From positions 4,784,243 to 4,848,242 of the forward strand of contig CP093829.1 in assembly GCA_033063855.1 (NCBI GenBank): a stretch of DNA of 64,000 bases, read 5' to 3'. Below, in pieces: positions 1 to 8,897 of the stretch. The first letter of the stretch is position 1. Every line of letters starts with the position of its first letter. The stretch is from Smittia aterrima (taxonomy: Eukaryota; Arthropoda; Insecta; Diptera; Chironomidae). The translations under genes and the position numbers were made by a program. The notes below the pieces were generated by a model. It ran no database searches and was not told the origin of the DNA. It saw nothing but the letters and a program-made list of their open reading frames with translations.

Positions 1-689
1 CTGCGATACAAGACACGAGAAGAGTTTCATAGATTAATGAAGCGAAAAAAAGCCTTCTACTGATTACAGCGTAAATTTATCAAATTGCGATATCAGTCGC
101 GTCACATTTCGAAGTTCGATTTTGCTAAAATTCGTGACGATAAAAATTTATCTTTAAATAAGCTTTTTTTTAAACCAAATGAGTCACAACCTTTTTAAAG
201 GATTTTTTCGAAGGAAAAAACCTTATTGTGGCCACTTTGTCCGTCTGTCTGCATGCCTGTCTGATGTTCTGTCAGCTGACAGCCGGACGGACAGACAAAA
301 AGTTATGGCAAACTTATGGCAGAAAAAGTTATGGCAACTTATGGCTCACAGACGGACGGACAGACAGACGGACGGACAGATAATATAATATATTAATATT
401 TGCGGATAGTTGTTATGGAACATATGAAAATTTAATACCGAAAAGCGAAAATCGAAAAAATCCTTGTACAAGGTCACCTGTGACCGGTCTTCCAAAGTTT
501 TTTGATTTTTGTTAAGATAATGGGGAAAGAATTATCATCTTATTTCGGTTAAAGATAAAATAATTTTGACATCAAGTAAGATAGTGAGATAAAAATTGTC
601 AGTGAAATAATCGAACTCGTGGAGAATAGAAGTAAAAATAAATTTGTTCTTTAAATTCTTAACTTATTTTTTTATTTAACACCTTCAGA
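1..689. other. LRR-array intergenic DNA with promoter of LRR gene 1
   Basis: No gene is seen before 690. Bases 1-180 resemble the spacer before LRR gene 2 (about 2445-2560) and partly those at 4980-5045 and 14300-14350, so the array probably continues upstream of the window. A repeat of GTCCGTCTGTCTG type occupies about 205-431. An arthropod-type initiator TCAGT at 599-603 puts the likely transcription start of gene 1 near 601, followed by TCGAACTCGT, which recurs at the same place in the other array promoters. A 57-base 5'UTR intron (GTAAAA donor at 632, CAG acceptor ending at 688) follows. GATAA motifs are frequent just upstream of the initiator here and in other copies. Confidence 0.7.
205..431. 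repeat. GTCCGTCTGTCTG/CAGACGGACGGAC repeat, copy 1
   Basis: The segment contains GTCCGTCTGTCTG near 239, a perfect 12-base palindrome TGTCAGCTGACA near 270, and complementary CAGACGGACGGACAG runs near 350-380, so the strand can fold back imperfectly. Between them are three spaced AGTTATGGC/CTTATGGC repeats. It is nearly identical to 2578-2824, apart from a small difference in the CAGACGGAC block, and its left part recurs at about 10432-10500. Whether it is a degenerate mobile element or an array-specific satellite cannot be told from the window. Confidence 0.65.
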
Positions 690-2162
690 ATGTTTAATCG
701 AGTGATTTTATTAGCATTTTGTTGCCTTGTTATGGCAAATTGCTTGGAGGCAGCGACTTGTATCTTCCACAATTCTGCTTCTGGATATTCGTGTAATCCC
801 TTCACTGGAAATTTCCTGGTTGGGCAACAGGAATTGACAATTAGTGGAACTCACTTGGATGGAAACAGCGACACAGACGTAGTCGTTTTGAATGCAGTGA
901 ACTCTCGGATTGAAACATTTCCAAGTAAAATTTTACGGAGATTTCAAAACTTGAGAATTTTGCATTTAATTCAAGTTCAAATGAGACTTTTACCAGCGCA
1001 ATCATTAGACAATTGTCAAGGTCTAACAACTCTTAATTTAAATCGAAACGAGCTATCAGTGATTCCAGCGAGAGTCTTTCAAAACTGTAATCAACTTGAA
1101 AGATTAAATTTGGAGATAAACTCGTTATCAATTATTGACAGGGATTCAGTCGCTGGACTCAACAATGTAAGGTTTCTGAATCTGAGAAGAAACCAAATTT
1201 CAATTCTGGATTCGACGGCTTTTGATGAGATGCTTTCGTTGGAATCTCTTGACATTGGCGAGAATCCATTGTTGCGAATTCAGTCGAGATGGTTTCAAAA
1301 TTTAAGGAACTTAATTGAGTTCAGAGCTGATCAAATTCAACTGATCTCCATCGATGCATTCACATTCAGCGGAGCTCCAAATCTTGAATCCATTAGTTTG
1401 GACTCCAACTCCTTGAAATCAATTCCTGAGAACGTTTTTTCTGGCTTAAGAAATTTTCAAATGCTGAGTGCGTCTTCAAATGAAATAACGGAAATTCATC
1501 CAAGAGCTTTCGAGGGCTGTGAGGATTTTTCAATTTTAAGAGTGCCATCGAATAGAATCAGGAGAATCGAAGCTGGAACATTTGATAACTTAAGAAGATT
1601 TTCTTACTTACACGCTGACAACAATGAAATAACTTCCATCGATCGAGAGGCTTTTAAAGACGGGATATTGGTTACATTGTTTTTAAGAAACAACAGATTG
1701 ACGTCGATTGATTTCTTGAGAAATGAAGCTACAAGCAATCTCACGATTGTGTTTCTAACTTCAAACGAAATCGTAAACATTCCGCGGAATACTTTGGAGT
1801 TTGCATCTAGTCTCAGTATTTTGGAACTCAACTTCAATCAAATCGATCAACTTCACACTTTAGGAGCTTTACCAAACTTACAAATTTTGAATATCCGAGA
1901 TAATCACATTAGAACCATCGATGGTGATTTCTTCGATGGATTCCAAAGAAATGTATCAATCGATGCGAGAGGTAACGTTTGCGTCAACAGTTCTGCAGTG
2001 TTCCCGAATCACTTGAATATTTTTTACACTTGCTTGGGACGGACAACGTTGGCGCCAGAGACATCGACGGTACTCATAACGACAACTGCAGCAGCCTCTA
2101 ATTTGTCAGTGAAGTATTTCCTTATCTTTGCACTTCTTCAAGTTCTAAGAACTTTCATGTGA
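690..2162 (+). CDS. LRR gene 1: secreted, probably GPI-anchored LRR protein (490 aa)
   Basis: A signal peptide (about residues 1-22, hydrophobic, ending near CLEA) is followed by an N-terminal cap with a Cys pair (ATC...GYSC), then about 15 LRRs of roughly 24 residues with the LxxLxLxxNxLxxIxxxxF pattern, a C-terminal Cys pair (NVC...FYTC), a Thr-rich stalk, and a hydrophobic tail ending at the stop. Such an end is typical of a GPI-attachment signal. No kinase, TIR or Ig domain is present. The start is chosen because the ATG lies one base after a CAG splice acceptor shared by the whole array and directly begins the signal peptide. A polyadenylation signal AATAAA lies at 2181-2186. The product would act at the cell surface or extracellularly, with an unknown ligand. 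Gene 2 is a near-identical duplicate. Confidence 0.87.
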   Translation: MFNRVILLAFCCLVMANCLEAATCIFHNSASGYSCNPFTGNFLVGQQELTISGTHLDGNSDTDVVVLNAVNSRIETFPSKILRRFQNLRILHLIQVQMRLLPAQSLDNCQGLTTLNLNRNELSVIPARVFQNCNQLERLNLEINSLSIIDRDSVAGLNNVRFLNLRRNQISILDSTAFDEMLSLESLDIGENPLLRIQSRWFQNLRNLIEFRADQIQLISIDAFTFSGAPNLESISLDSNSLKSIPENVFSGLRNFQMLSASSNEITEIHPRAFEGCEDFSILRVPSNRIRRIEAGTFDNLRRFSYLHADNNEITSIDREAFKDGILVTLFLRNNRLTSIDFLRNEATSNLTIVFLTSNEIVNIPRNTLEFASSLSILELNFNQIDQLHTLGALPNLQILNIRDNHIRTIDGDFFDGFQRNVSIDARGNVCVNSSAVFPNHLNIFYTCLGRTTLAPETSTVLITTTAAASNLSVKYFLIFALLQVLRTFM

Positions 2163-2577
2163 TAACAAAGAGTTCAAGTTAATAAAAAAATCCTCTTGGA
2201 CCATCTGAAATGACTAAGTCTTGTGCACTACGTATTCGAAAATGTCTTGAAGACAGATTTTAAATTAGAATCGATATTGAAATAATTTAATATGAACAAA
2301 ATTGTTTTCGTCTTTGTTTAAACGATATCAAAATAGAATTTGTCACTATTGCAAACTGTCAAATCATTCGTTAAATTCTTATCAAATAAACGTGAATCCT
2401 CTCACGTCATCAATATTGATTATAGATTAAAAAGCTTTGATTAAGCTTCCTTCTACTGATTACAGCGTAAATTCTGCCAAATTGCGATATCAGTCGCGTC
2501 ACATTGATAAGTTTTATTTTTTTGTGACGATAAAAACGAATCTTTAAGATAAGCCAATTTTCTAAACCAGTACAAAA

Positions 2578-2824
2578 TTTCGAAAGAAAAAACCTTATTG
2601 TGGCCACTTTGTCCGTCTGTCTGTCTGTCTGATGCCTGTCAGCTGACAGCCGGACGGACAGAAAAAAAGTTATGGCAAACTTATGGCAGAAAAAATTATG
2701 GCAACTTATGGCTCACAGACGGAAAAAGACACAAGGACAGACGGACGGACAGATAAGATAGGAAAGCAGATAATATAATATATTAATATTTGCGGATAGT
2801 TGTTATGGAACATATGAAAATTTA
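2578..2824. repeat. GTCCGTCTGTCTG repeat, copy 2
   Basis: This is a close copy of 205-431, again immediately upstream of an LRR gene and again containing TGTCAGCTGACA and the TTATGGC repeats. Compared with copy 1, the following stretch of about 137 bases (432-569) is absent, so this copy runs almost directly into the gene 2 promoter. The CAGACGGAC block is interrupted by a short AAAAAGACACAAGG-type insertion. It was most likely duplicated together with the gene. Confidence 0.7.
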
Positions 2825-2953
2825 TGGTTTGACATCAAGTAAGATAGTGAGATAAAAATTGTCAGTGAAATAATCGAACTCGTGGAGAATAGAAGTAAAA
2901 ATAAATTTGTTCTTCAAATTCTCAAATTAAATATTTTATTTAACACCTTCAGA

Positions 2954-4426
2954 ATGTTTAATCGAGTGATTTTATTTGCATTTTGTTGCCTTGTTATGGC
3001 AAATTGCTTGGAGGCAGCGACTTGTATCTTCCACAATTCTGCTTTTGGATATTCGTGTAATCCCTTCACTGGAAATTTCCTGGTTGGGCAACAGGAATTG
3101 ACAATTAGTGGAACTCACGTGGCTGGAATGCTTGACGCAGACGTTCTCTATTTGAATGCAGTGAACTCTCGGATTGAAACATTTCCAAGTAAAATTTTAC
3201 GGAGATTTCAAAACTTGAGAATTTTGCATTTGATTCAAGTTCAAATGAGACTTTTACCAGCGCAATCATTAGACAATTGCCAAGGTCTAACAACTATTGA
3301 CTTGAGCCAGAATGAAATTTCCATGATTCCAGCGAGAGTCTTTCAAACCTGCAATCAACTTCAAAGATTAAACTTGGATAGGAATTCGTTATCAATTATT
3401 GACAGGGATTCAGTCGCTGGACTCAACAATGTAAGGTTTTTGAATCTAAGAAGAAACCAAATTTCAATTCTGGATTCGACGGCTTTTGATGAGATGCTTT
3501 CGTTGGGATTTCTTGACATTGGCGAGAATCCATTGTTGCGGATCCACTCGAGATGGTTTCAAAATTTAGGGAACTTAATTAACTTTAGAGCTGATCACAT
3601 TCAACTAATATCAATCGATGCATTCACCTTCAGCGGAGCTCCAAATCTTGAATCTATCAGCTTGGACTTTAATTCGCTTACATCGATTCCTGAAAACGTT
3701 TTTTCTGGTTTAAAAAATTTTGTAGTGCTCACTGCCGCTTCAAATGAAATAACGGAAATTCATCCAAGAGCTTTTGAGGGCTGTGAGGAGTTTTCAATTT
3801 TAAGAGTGCCATCGAATAGAATCAGGAGAATCGAAGCTGGAACATTTGATAACTTAAGAAAATTTTCTTATTTTCACGCGGACAACAATGAAATAACTTC
3901 CATCGATCGAGAGGCTTTTAAAGACGGAATATTGGTTACATTGTTTTTAAGAAACAACAGATTGACGTCGATTGATTTCTTGAGAAATGAAGCTACAAGC
4001 AATCTCACGAATGTGTTACTAACTTCAAACGAAATCGTAAACATTCCGCGGAATACTTTGGAGTTTGCATCTAGTCTCAGTATTTTGGAACTCAACTTTA
4101 ATCAAATCGACCAACTTCACACTTTAGGAGCTTTACCAAACTTACAAATTTTGAATATCAGAGATAATCGGATTAGAACCATCGATGGTGATTTCTTCGA
4201 TGGATTTCAAAGAAATGTATCAATCGATGCGAGAGGTAACGTTTGCGTCAACAGTTCTGCAGTGTTCCCGAATCACTTGAATATTTTTTACACTTGCTTG
4301 GGACGGACAACGTTGGCGCCAGAGACATCGACGGTACTCATAACGACAACTGCAGCAGCCTCTAATTTGTCAGTGAAGTATTTCCTTATCTTTGCACTTC
4401 TTCAAGTTCTAAGAAGTTTCATGTGA
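2954..4426 (+). CDS. LRR gene 2: near-duplicate of gene 1 (490 aa)
   Basis: It has the same architecture as gene 1: signal peptide, Cys cap, 15 LRRs, C-terminal Cys pair, Thr-rich stalk and GPI-like tail. An in-frame ATG 72 bases upstream would add 24 residues, but that stretch is the 5'UTR intron (GT at 2895, CAG ending at 2952); the ATG at 2954 directly begins the signal peptide. The initiator TCAGT is at 2862-2866. Substitutions relative to gene 1 cluster in the N-terminal third and in the concave-face positions of a few central repeats, whereas the C-terminal half and the 3' flank, including AATAAA at 4445-4450, are almost identical. That points to a very recent duplication or gene conversion. 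Confidence 0.87.
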   Translation: MFNRVILFAFCCLVMANCLEAATCIFHNSAFGYSCNPFTGNFLVGQQELTISGTHVAGMLDADVLYLNAVNSRIETFPSKILRRFQNLRILHLIQVQMRLLPAQSLDNCQGLTTIDLSQNEISMIPARVFQTCNQLQRLNLDRNSLSIIDRDSVAGLNNVRFLNLRRNQISILDSTAFDEMLSLGFLDIGENPLLRIHSRWFQNLGNLINFRADHIQLISIDAFTFSGAPNLESISLDFNSLTSIPENVFSGLKNFVVLTAASNEITEIHPRAFEGCEEFSILRVPSNRIRRIEAGTFDNLRKFSYFHADNNEITSIDREAFKDGILVTLFLRNNRLTSIDFLRNEATSNLTNVLLTSNEIVNIPRNTLEFASSLSILELNFNQIDQLHTLGALPNLQILNIRDNRIRTIDGDFFDGFQRNVSIDARGNVCVNSSAVFPNHLNIFYTCLGRTTLAPETSTVLITTTAAASNLSVKYFLIFALLQVLRSFM

Positions 4427-5234
4427 TAACAAAGAGTTCAAGTTAATAAAAAATTCCTCTGGGGACCATCTGAAATGACTAAGTCTTGTGCACTACGTAT
4501 TCGAAAAATGTCTTGAAAACAGGTTTTAAATTAGAATCGATTTGGAAATAATTTAATATGAACAAAAGTCTGCTGAGCAAAATTGTTTTCGTTTTTGTTT
4601 AAACGATATCAAAATAGAATTTGTCACTATAGCAAACTGTCAAATCATTCGTTAAAATCTTATCAATTCAACGTGAAACCTCTCACGTCATCAATGTTGA
4701 TTATAACGTAAATTTGTCTTAACAAATAGAGTTATCAATCGCGTCACGTTCCAAATTTCGCAAATAATAGCGACGATAAAAATTAATCTTTGATTAAGCT
4801 TCTTTTCCAACTAAATGAGCCACAATCTATTTTCTGCCTTATCAGAGCTGATAATTTTTAGGGCTTATTTTTCGCAAAGCAAAAGCTTTATTATGGCCAC
4901 ATTTTCCGTGTGTAAACAATTTATAGCAAGCAACGATAAAACTAGGAGTCTGAGACTTGCTGTGGATGAACCTTAAGGACTCTTAGCCGTGATAATAGGC
5001 ACGAAAAGAGGTTCAAACATTAATGAAGCGAAAGAAAGCCTTCTACCTGATCGCCTTATGAGGCCGGTACTACAAACTTTTATAACTGTGAATGATAAAA
5101 TTATTTGATAGTGACAAAGTCAAGTTTGATAGCGACCAATAAATTTCCTCAGTAGAATAATCGAACTCGTTCGGGAAAGAAGTAAAATAAATTTGTTCCT
5201 TTTGTTTTCTGAAATTAAAAAAGTTTCTTTTAGA
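4427..5234. other. Spacer between LRR genes 2 and 3, with degenerate repeat and promoter
   Basis: The first 270 bases match the 3' flank of gene 1. A degenerate copy of the GTCCGTCTG repeat, including ATTATGGCCACATTTTCCGTG, lies near 4890-4920. Bases 4980-5060 resemble the start of the window (GAAGCGAAAGAAAGCC). Initiator TCAGT is at 5149-5153, followed by TCGAACTCGTTC and a 52-base 5'UTR intron (5182-5233). No additional gene is seen. Confidence 0.6.
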
Positions 5235-6713
5235 ATGTTATGTCGAGTGATTGCAATTGCTTTTTGTGGCCTTGCTTTCGTGAATTACTTGGAAGCAGCG
5301 ACTTGTAATTACACAGAAAGCGATAATGGATATTCTTGTGATCCCTTCATTGGAACTTTCTTAATTGGACAACAGGAATTGATAATCGATGGAACTCACT
5401 TGGATGGAATGCTTGACTCAGATGTTCTCTACTTGCATGCAGAGTCATCGCAAATTGAGACATTTCCAACTGAAATTTTGCGGAAATTTGTAAATTTGAG
5501 ATACGCGAACTTGATGCGAGTTGGAATGAAAACTTTGCCATTGCAATCGATAGAAAACTGTCAAAGTCTAACCAGCCTTGACTTAAGTTGGAATGAGCTA
5601 TCAATGATTCCTGCGAGAGTCTTTCAAAACTGTAATCAACTTGAAAGATTAAATTTGGAGAGGAACTCGTTATCAGTTGTCGACAGTGATTCATTCACCG
5701 GATTGAGCAATTTGAAGTTTTTGAGAGTGAGAGCAAACCAAATTTCAATTCTGGCGCCAACAATATTTGATGAGTTGCTGTCGTTGGATACTCTGGACAT
5801 TGGCGAAAATCCATTGATGAGCATCAACTCGAGATGGTTTCAAAATTTAGAGAAATTAACTGATATCGAAGCTGATCACATTCAACTGACGTCAATCGAA
5901 GCATTCACCTTCAGCGGAGCTTTGAATCTTGAATCTATCAGCTTGGACTTTAATTCGCTTACATCGATTCCCGAAAACGTTTTTTCTGGTTTAAAAAATT
6001 TTGTTATGCTCTCTGCCGTTTCTAATCAAATAACGACCATTCATCCAAAAGCTTTCGAAGGCTGCGAAGAATTCGGAATTTTATTACTGACATCGAACAT
6101 GATCACGAAAATCGAAGCTGGAACATTTGATAATTTAAAATGGTTTTCTTATTTATGGGCTGACAACAACCAAATAACTTCCATCGATCGAGAGGCTTTT
6201 AAATACAACGATAATTTATCGATGTTGTATTTACAAAATAACAAATTGACTTCGATTGATTTCTTGAGGAATGGAGCTGTAAGTAATCTCACGTACTTGC
6301 ACCTAGCATCGAATGAAATCAAAAACATTCCGCGGAATACTTTGGAGTTCTTAATAAAACTTAGCATCTTGAACCTCAGCTATAATCAAATCGAAGAACT
6401 TCACACTCTGGGAAGTTTGCATGAAATTCAAATATTGAACATCAGAGGGAATCAAATCAAAAGCATCGACGACGATTTCTTCGATGGATTTCAAAGAGAT
6501 GTATCAATCGATGCAAGAGATAACGTTTGTATCAACAGTTTAACATATATTTCGGATAACTTGGAACCTTTCTACACTTGCTTGGGTCGGACAACGTTGG
6601 CGCCAGAGACATCGACAGTTACAATATCAACAACAACTGCATCAGCCTCCAATTTGACTGTAAAATATTTCCTTATCTTTGTACTTTTTCAGGTTCTAAA
6701 AAGTTTAATGTGA
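5235..6713 (+). CDS. LRR gene 3: secreted, probably GPI-anchored LRR protein (492 aa)
   Basis: This is a full-length family member with about 15 LRRs. The start at 5235 follows the TTTTAG acceptor by one base and begins a signal peptide ending near NYLEA; extending upstream would read through the 5'UTR intron. The N-cap (ATCNY...GYSC), C-cap (NVCIN...FYTC), Thr-rich stalk and hydrophobic tail are intact. It differs from genes 1 and 2 across most repeats, with many Ile/Lys replacements on predicted exposed positions, and belongs to a separate lineage in the array. The closest sequence is in the block around repeats 7-9, where it matches gene 2, suggesting exchange between copies. Confidence 0.86.
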   Translation: MLCRVIAIAFCGLAFVNYLEAATCNYTESDNGYSCDPFIGTFLIGQQELIIDGTHLDGMLDSDVLYLHAESSQIETFPTEILRKFVNLRYANLMRVGMKTLPLQSIENCQSLTSLDLSWNELSMIPARVFQNCNQLERLNLERNSLSVVDSDSFTGLSNLKFLRVRANQISILAPTIFDELLSLDTLDIGENPLMSINSRWFQNLEKLTDIEADHIQLTSIEAFTFSGALNLESISLDFNSLTSIPENVFSGLKNFVMLSAVSNQITTIHPKAFEGCEEFGILLLTSNMITKIEAGTFDNLKWFSYLWADNNQITSIDREAFKYNDNLSMLYLQNNKLTSIDFLRNGAVSNLTYLHLASNEIKNIPRNTLEFLIKLSILNLSYNQIEELHTLGSLHEIQILNIRGNQIKSIDDDFFDGFQRDVSIDARDNVCINSLTYISDNLEPFYTCLGRTTLAPETSTVTISTTTASASNLTVKYFLIFVLFQVLKSLM

Positions 6714-7308
6714 TAACGACGTTGTAACTCGATTTAAAAATATAAGCAAATGATTTTACAAAAGCAAAATTCTGTGTTTACATCCTCGAATGTTTTCTTA
6801 CGACGGCCACATTAATTTTTATCAGATTAGGTTTTGTCTGGCGAATTGTCAAATCATCGAAACAATTAAACGTGAATCATTTAGCGTCGTCAATGTTGAT
6901 TATAGATTAAAAAGCGATAAAGCAGCCTTTAAACCGTTTGCCTTGTGAGACAGTACTCCGAACTTTTATTTTTTTGTATAAAAGGCAGAACAAGATAAGA
7001 ATTTTCTCAGTGTTGCACAAAATTTGAAAGAAAGAAGTTGTGTCGAAAAAGTGTTAAGAAGCTTATTGGAAATAACTAAATATCACGAAAAAAGAACAAG
7101 GACGCCTCTGCGTTAGAAGCAAAGATAGGAAAGCACAGAGGTAAAAATATTAAATTGAATTGTTAGGAAAATTAAATTATCAAAAGAAAGTTTAGACGTT
7201 TTGTCTAGGAAACAAATAAAAGGAATTGAACACGACCTTTGTTTGTTTGCTGTAACAAATTTGTTCCTTTTGTTTTCTCAAATTAAATTATTTATCTTTT
7301 ATTTCAGA
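6714..7308. other. Spacer and atypical 5' leader of LRR gene 4
   Basis: It holds the 3' flank of gene 3, a relic of the repeated array spacer near 6935-6965 and then a promoter unlike those of the other copies. TATAAAA at 6977-6983 and TCAGT at 7007-7011 are spaced as in a focused insect promoter. The predicted 5'UTR is about 240 bases and contains an inverted pair CCTCTG...CAGAGG (about 7105-7140). A 5'UTR intron (GTAACA donor at 7252, CAG ending at 7307) precedes the ATG. Confidence 0.6.
6977..7011 (+). promoter_or_regulatory. TATA box plus initiator for LRR gene 4
   Basis: TATAAAA at 6977-6983 lies 32 bases upstream of the A in TCAGT (7009), the standard insect TATA-initiator spacing. The other LRR copies have the initiator and the downstream TCGAACTCGT element but no TATA box. 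A GATAAG motif lies between the two elements. The inference is that gene 4 has acquired a different core promoter and may be expressed differently. Confidence 0.65.
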
Positions 7309-8463
7309 ATGTTTAATCGAGTGATTTCAATTGCATTTTGTTGCCTTGCTATTGCAAATTGCTTGGAAGCAGCGACTTGTGTCTTCACCAATTCTACTTT
7401 TGGATATTCTTGTGATCCATTCACTGGAAATTTCTTGATTGGGCAGCAGGAACTATCAATTGATGGAACTCACTTGAGTGGAATGCTTGACTCAGATGTA
7501 GTCTATTTGAAGGCAAATTCGTCGCGGATTGAATCATTTCCAAGTGAAATATTAAGTAAATTCGACAAATTGATAATTTTGCATTTGGTCAAAGTGGAAA
7601 TGAGACTTTTACCAGCACAATCATTTGAAAATTGTCAAAGTCTGGCGAGTCTTGACTTAAGTCAGAACGAGCTAGTAACGATTCCTGCAAGAGTCTTTCA
7701 AGACTGTAAAAAACTTGAAATATTAAGCTTAGTGGGGAACTCGCTATCAGTTATCGACAGTGAATCATTCTCCGGGCTTAACAATTTAAAAATTTTGAGA
7801 CTGAGAGCAAACAAAATTTCAATTCTGGCTCCAACAATGTTTGATGAGATGTTGTCGTTTGAATCTCTTGACATTGGAGAGAATAAGATCAAGAGAATCG
7901 AAGCTGGAATATTTGATAATTTAAAGAATCTAACCCTCTTATACGCAGACAGCAATGAAATAACTTCAATCGACCGAGAAACCTTCAAAAACAACAAGAG
8001 GTTGAAAATTTTACTTTTATACATCAACCAATTATCATCGTTAGATTTTTTGAGAAATGAAGCTTTGAGTAATCTTACGCAATTGCACCTCGCATTCAAC
8101 GCAATCAAATATATTCCAGCGCAGACTCTGGAGTTTGCATCAAGTCTGAGCACCTTGGAACTCTTCTATAATCAAATCGAGCATCTTCACACTTTAGGAA
8201 GTTTGCAAAATTTAATAATATTGGACATCAGAGGGAATCAAATCAAAAGAATCGACGACGATTTTTTCGATGGATTTCAAAAAAGTGTATCTGTCGATGC
8301 AAGATATAACGTTTGTATCAATGCTTCTACATTAGTTCAGGACAGAAGAGGATTGGAACTTTTCTACAATTGTTTAGAAACATCAACTGCAGCAGCTTCT
8401 AATTTGTCAGTGAAATATTTCCTTATCACTGCACTTTTTCAGGTTCTAAGAAGTTTGGTTTGA
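7309..8463 (+). CDS. LRR gene 4: shortened LRR protein with 11 repeats (384 aa)
   Basis: The signal peptide and N-cap are as in the rest of the family, but four LRRs are missing. Repeat 6 (LDIGEN) runs directly into the second half of repeat 10 (KIKRIEAG), an in-frame loss of about 288 bases relative to genes 1-3. Gene 8 has the same junction. The Thr-rich stalk is also reduced to a few residues before the hydrophobic tail. The start at 7309 follows CAG by one base; a longer open frame upstream lies in the 5'UTR intron and leader and begins without ATG. The horseshoe would be shorter but both caps remain, so a folded protein is plausible. Confidence 0.85.
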   Translation: MFNRVISIAFCCLAIANCLEAATCVFTNSTFGYSCDPFTGNFLIGQQELSIDGTHLSGMLDSDVVYLKANSSRIESFPSEILSKFDKLIILHLVKVEMRLLPAQSFENCQSLASLDLSQNELVTIPARVFQDCKKLEILSLVGNSLSVIDSESFSGLNNLKILRLRANKISILAPTMFDEMLSFESLDIGENKIKRIEAGIFDNLKNLTLLYADSNEITSIDRETFKNNKRLKILLLYINQLSSLDFLRNEALSNLTQLHLAFNAIKYIPAQTLEFASSLSTLELFYNQIEHLHTLGSLQNLIILDIRGNQIKRIDDDFFDGFQKSVSVDARYNVCINASTLVQDRRGLELFYNCLETSTAAASNLSVKYFLITALFQVLRSLV

Positions 8464-8897
8464 TAACGACGAGCTAAAGCTGACTCATTTTCCAATGTCT
8501 CAATAAATCAATAAGAGAAATAGTCTTCCAGCGAGCTATTTTTTATAAGTTTTAAACTCAATCTGAGCTGAAAGAAACGAAATTGAAATAAAGAATGGTT
8601 TAAATAACTTCATTGAGCGATCTTCTTACTCGACGTAAATCGCTTTTATCGTCAATGCTGATTATTGCAAAATTTACCTGAACTTATTGTATCGTCAATG
8701 ACGACTCGTCATATTTCAAACATTTGCTGACGGATAACGCAAATTTTCGAATAAGCTTTATTTTGTTCGCTGACCGAGTGACGACTCAAATAAGCAATAA
8801 ATTTCTTCAGTAAAGTTTTAGAACTCGTTCAGAAAAGAAGTAAAATTGAATTAGTTTTCTTCGAATTTTTAATTAAATATTTTCTTTGACTTTTAGG
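8464..8897. other. Spacer and promoter of LRR gene 5
   Basis: It contains no gene. Initiator TCAGT is at 8807-8811, followed by the conserved GAACTCGTTC and a 57-base 5'UTR intron (GTAAAA at 8840, TTTTAG ending at 8896). The 8464-8800 part has little similarity to the other spacers, apart from short AT-rich and GATAA stretches. Confidence 0.6.
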
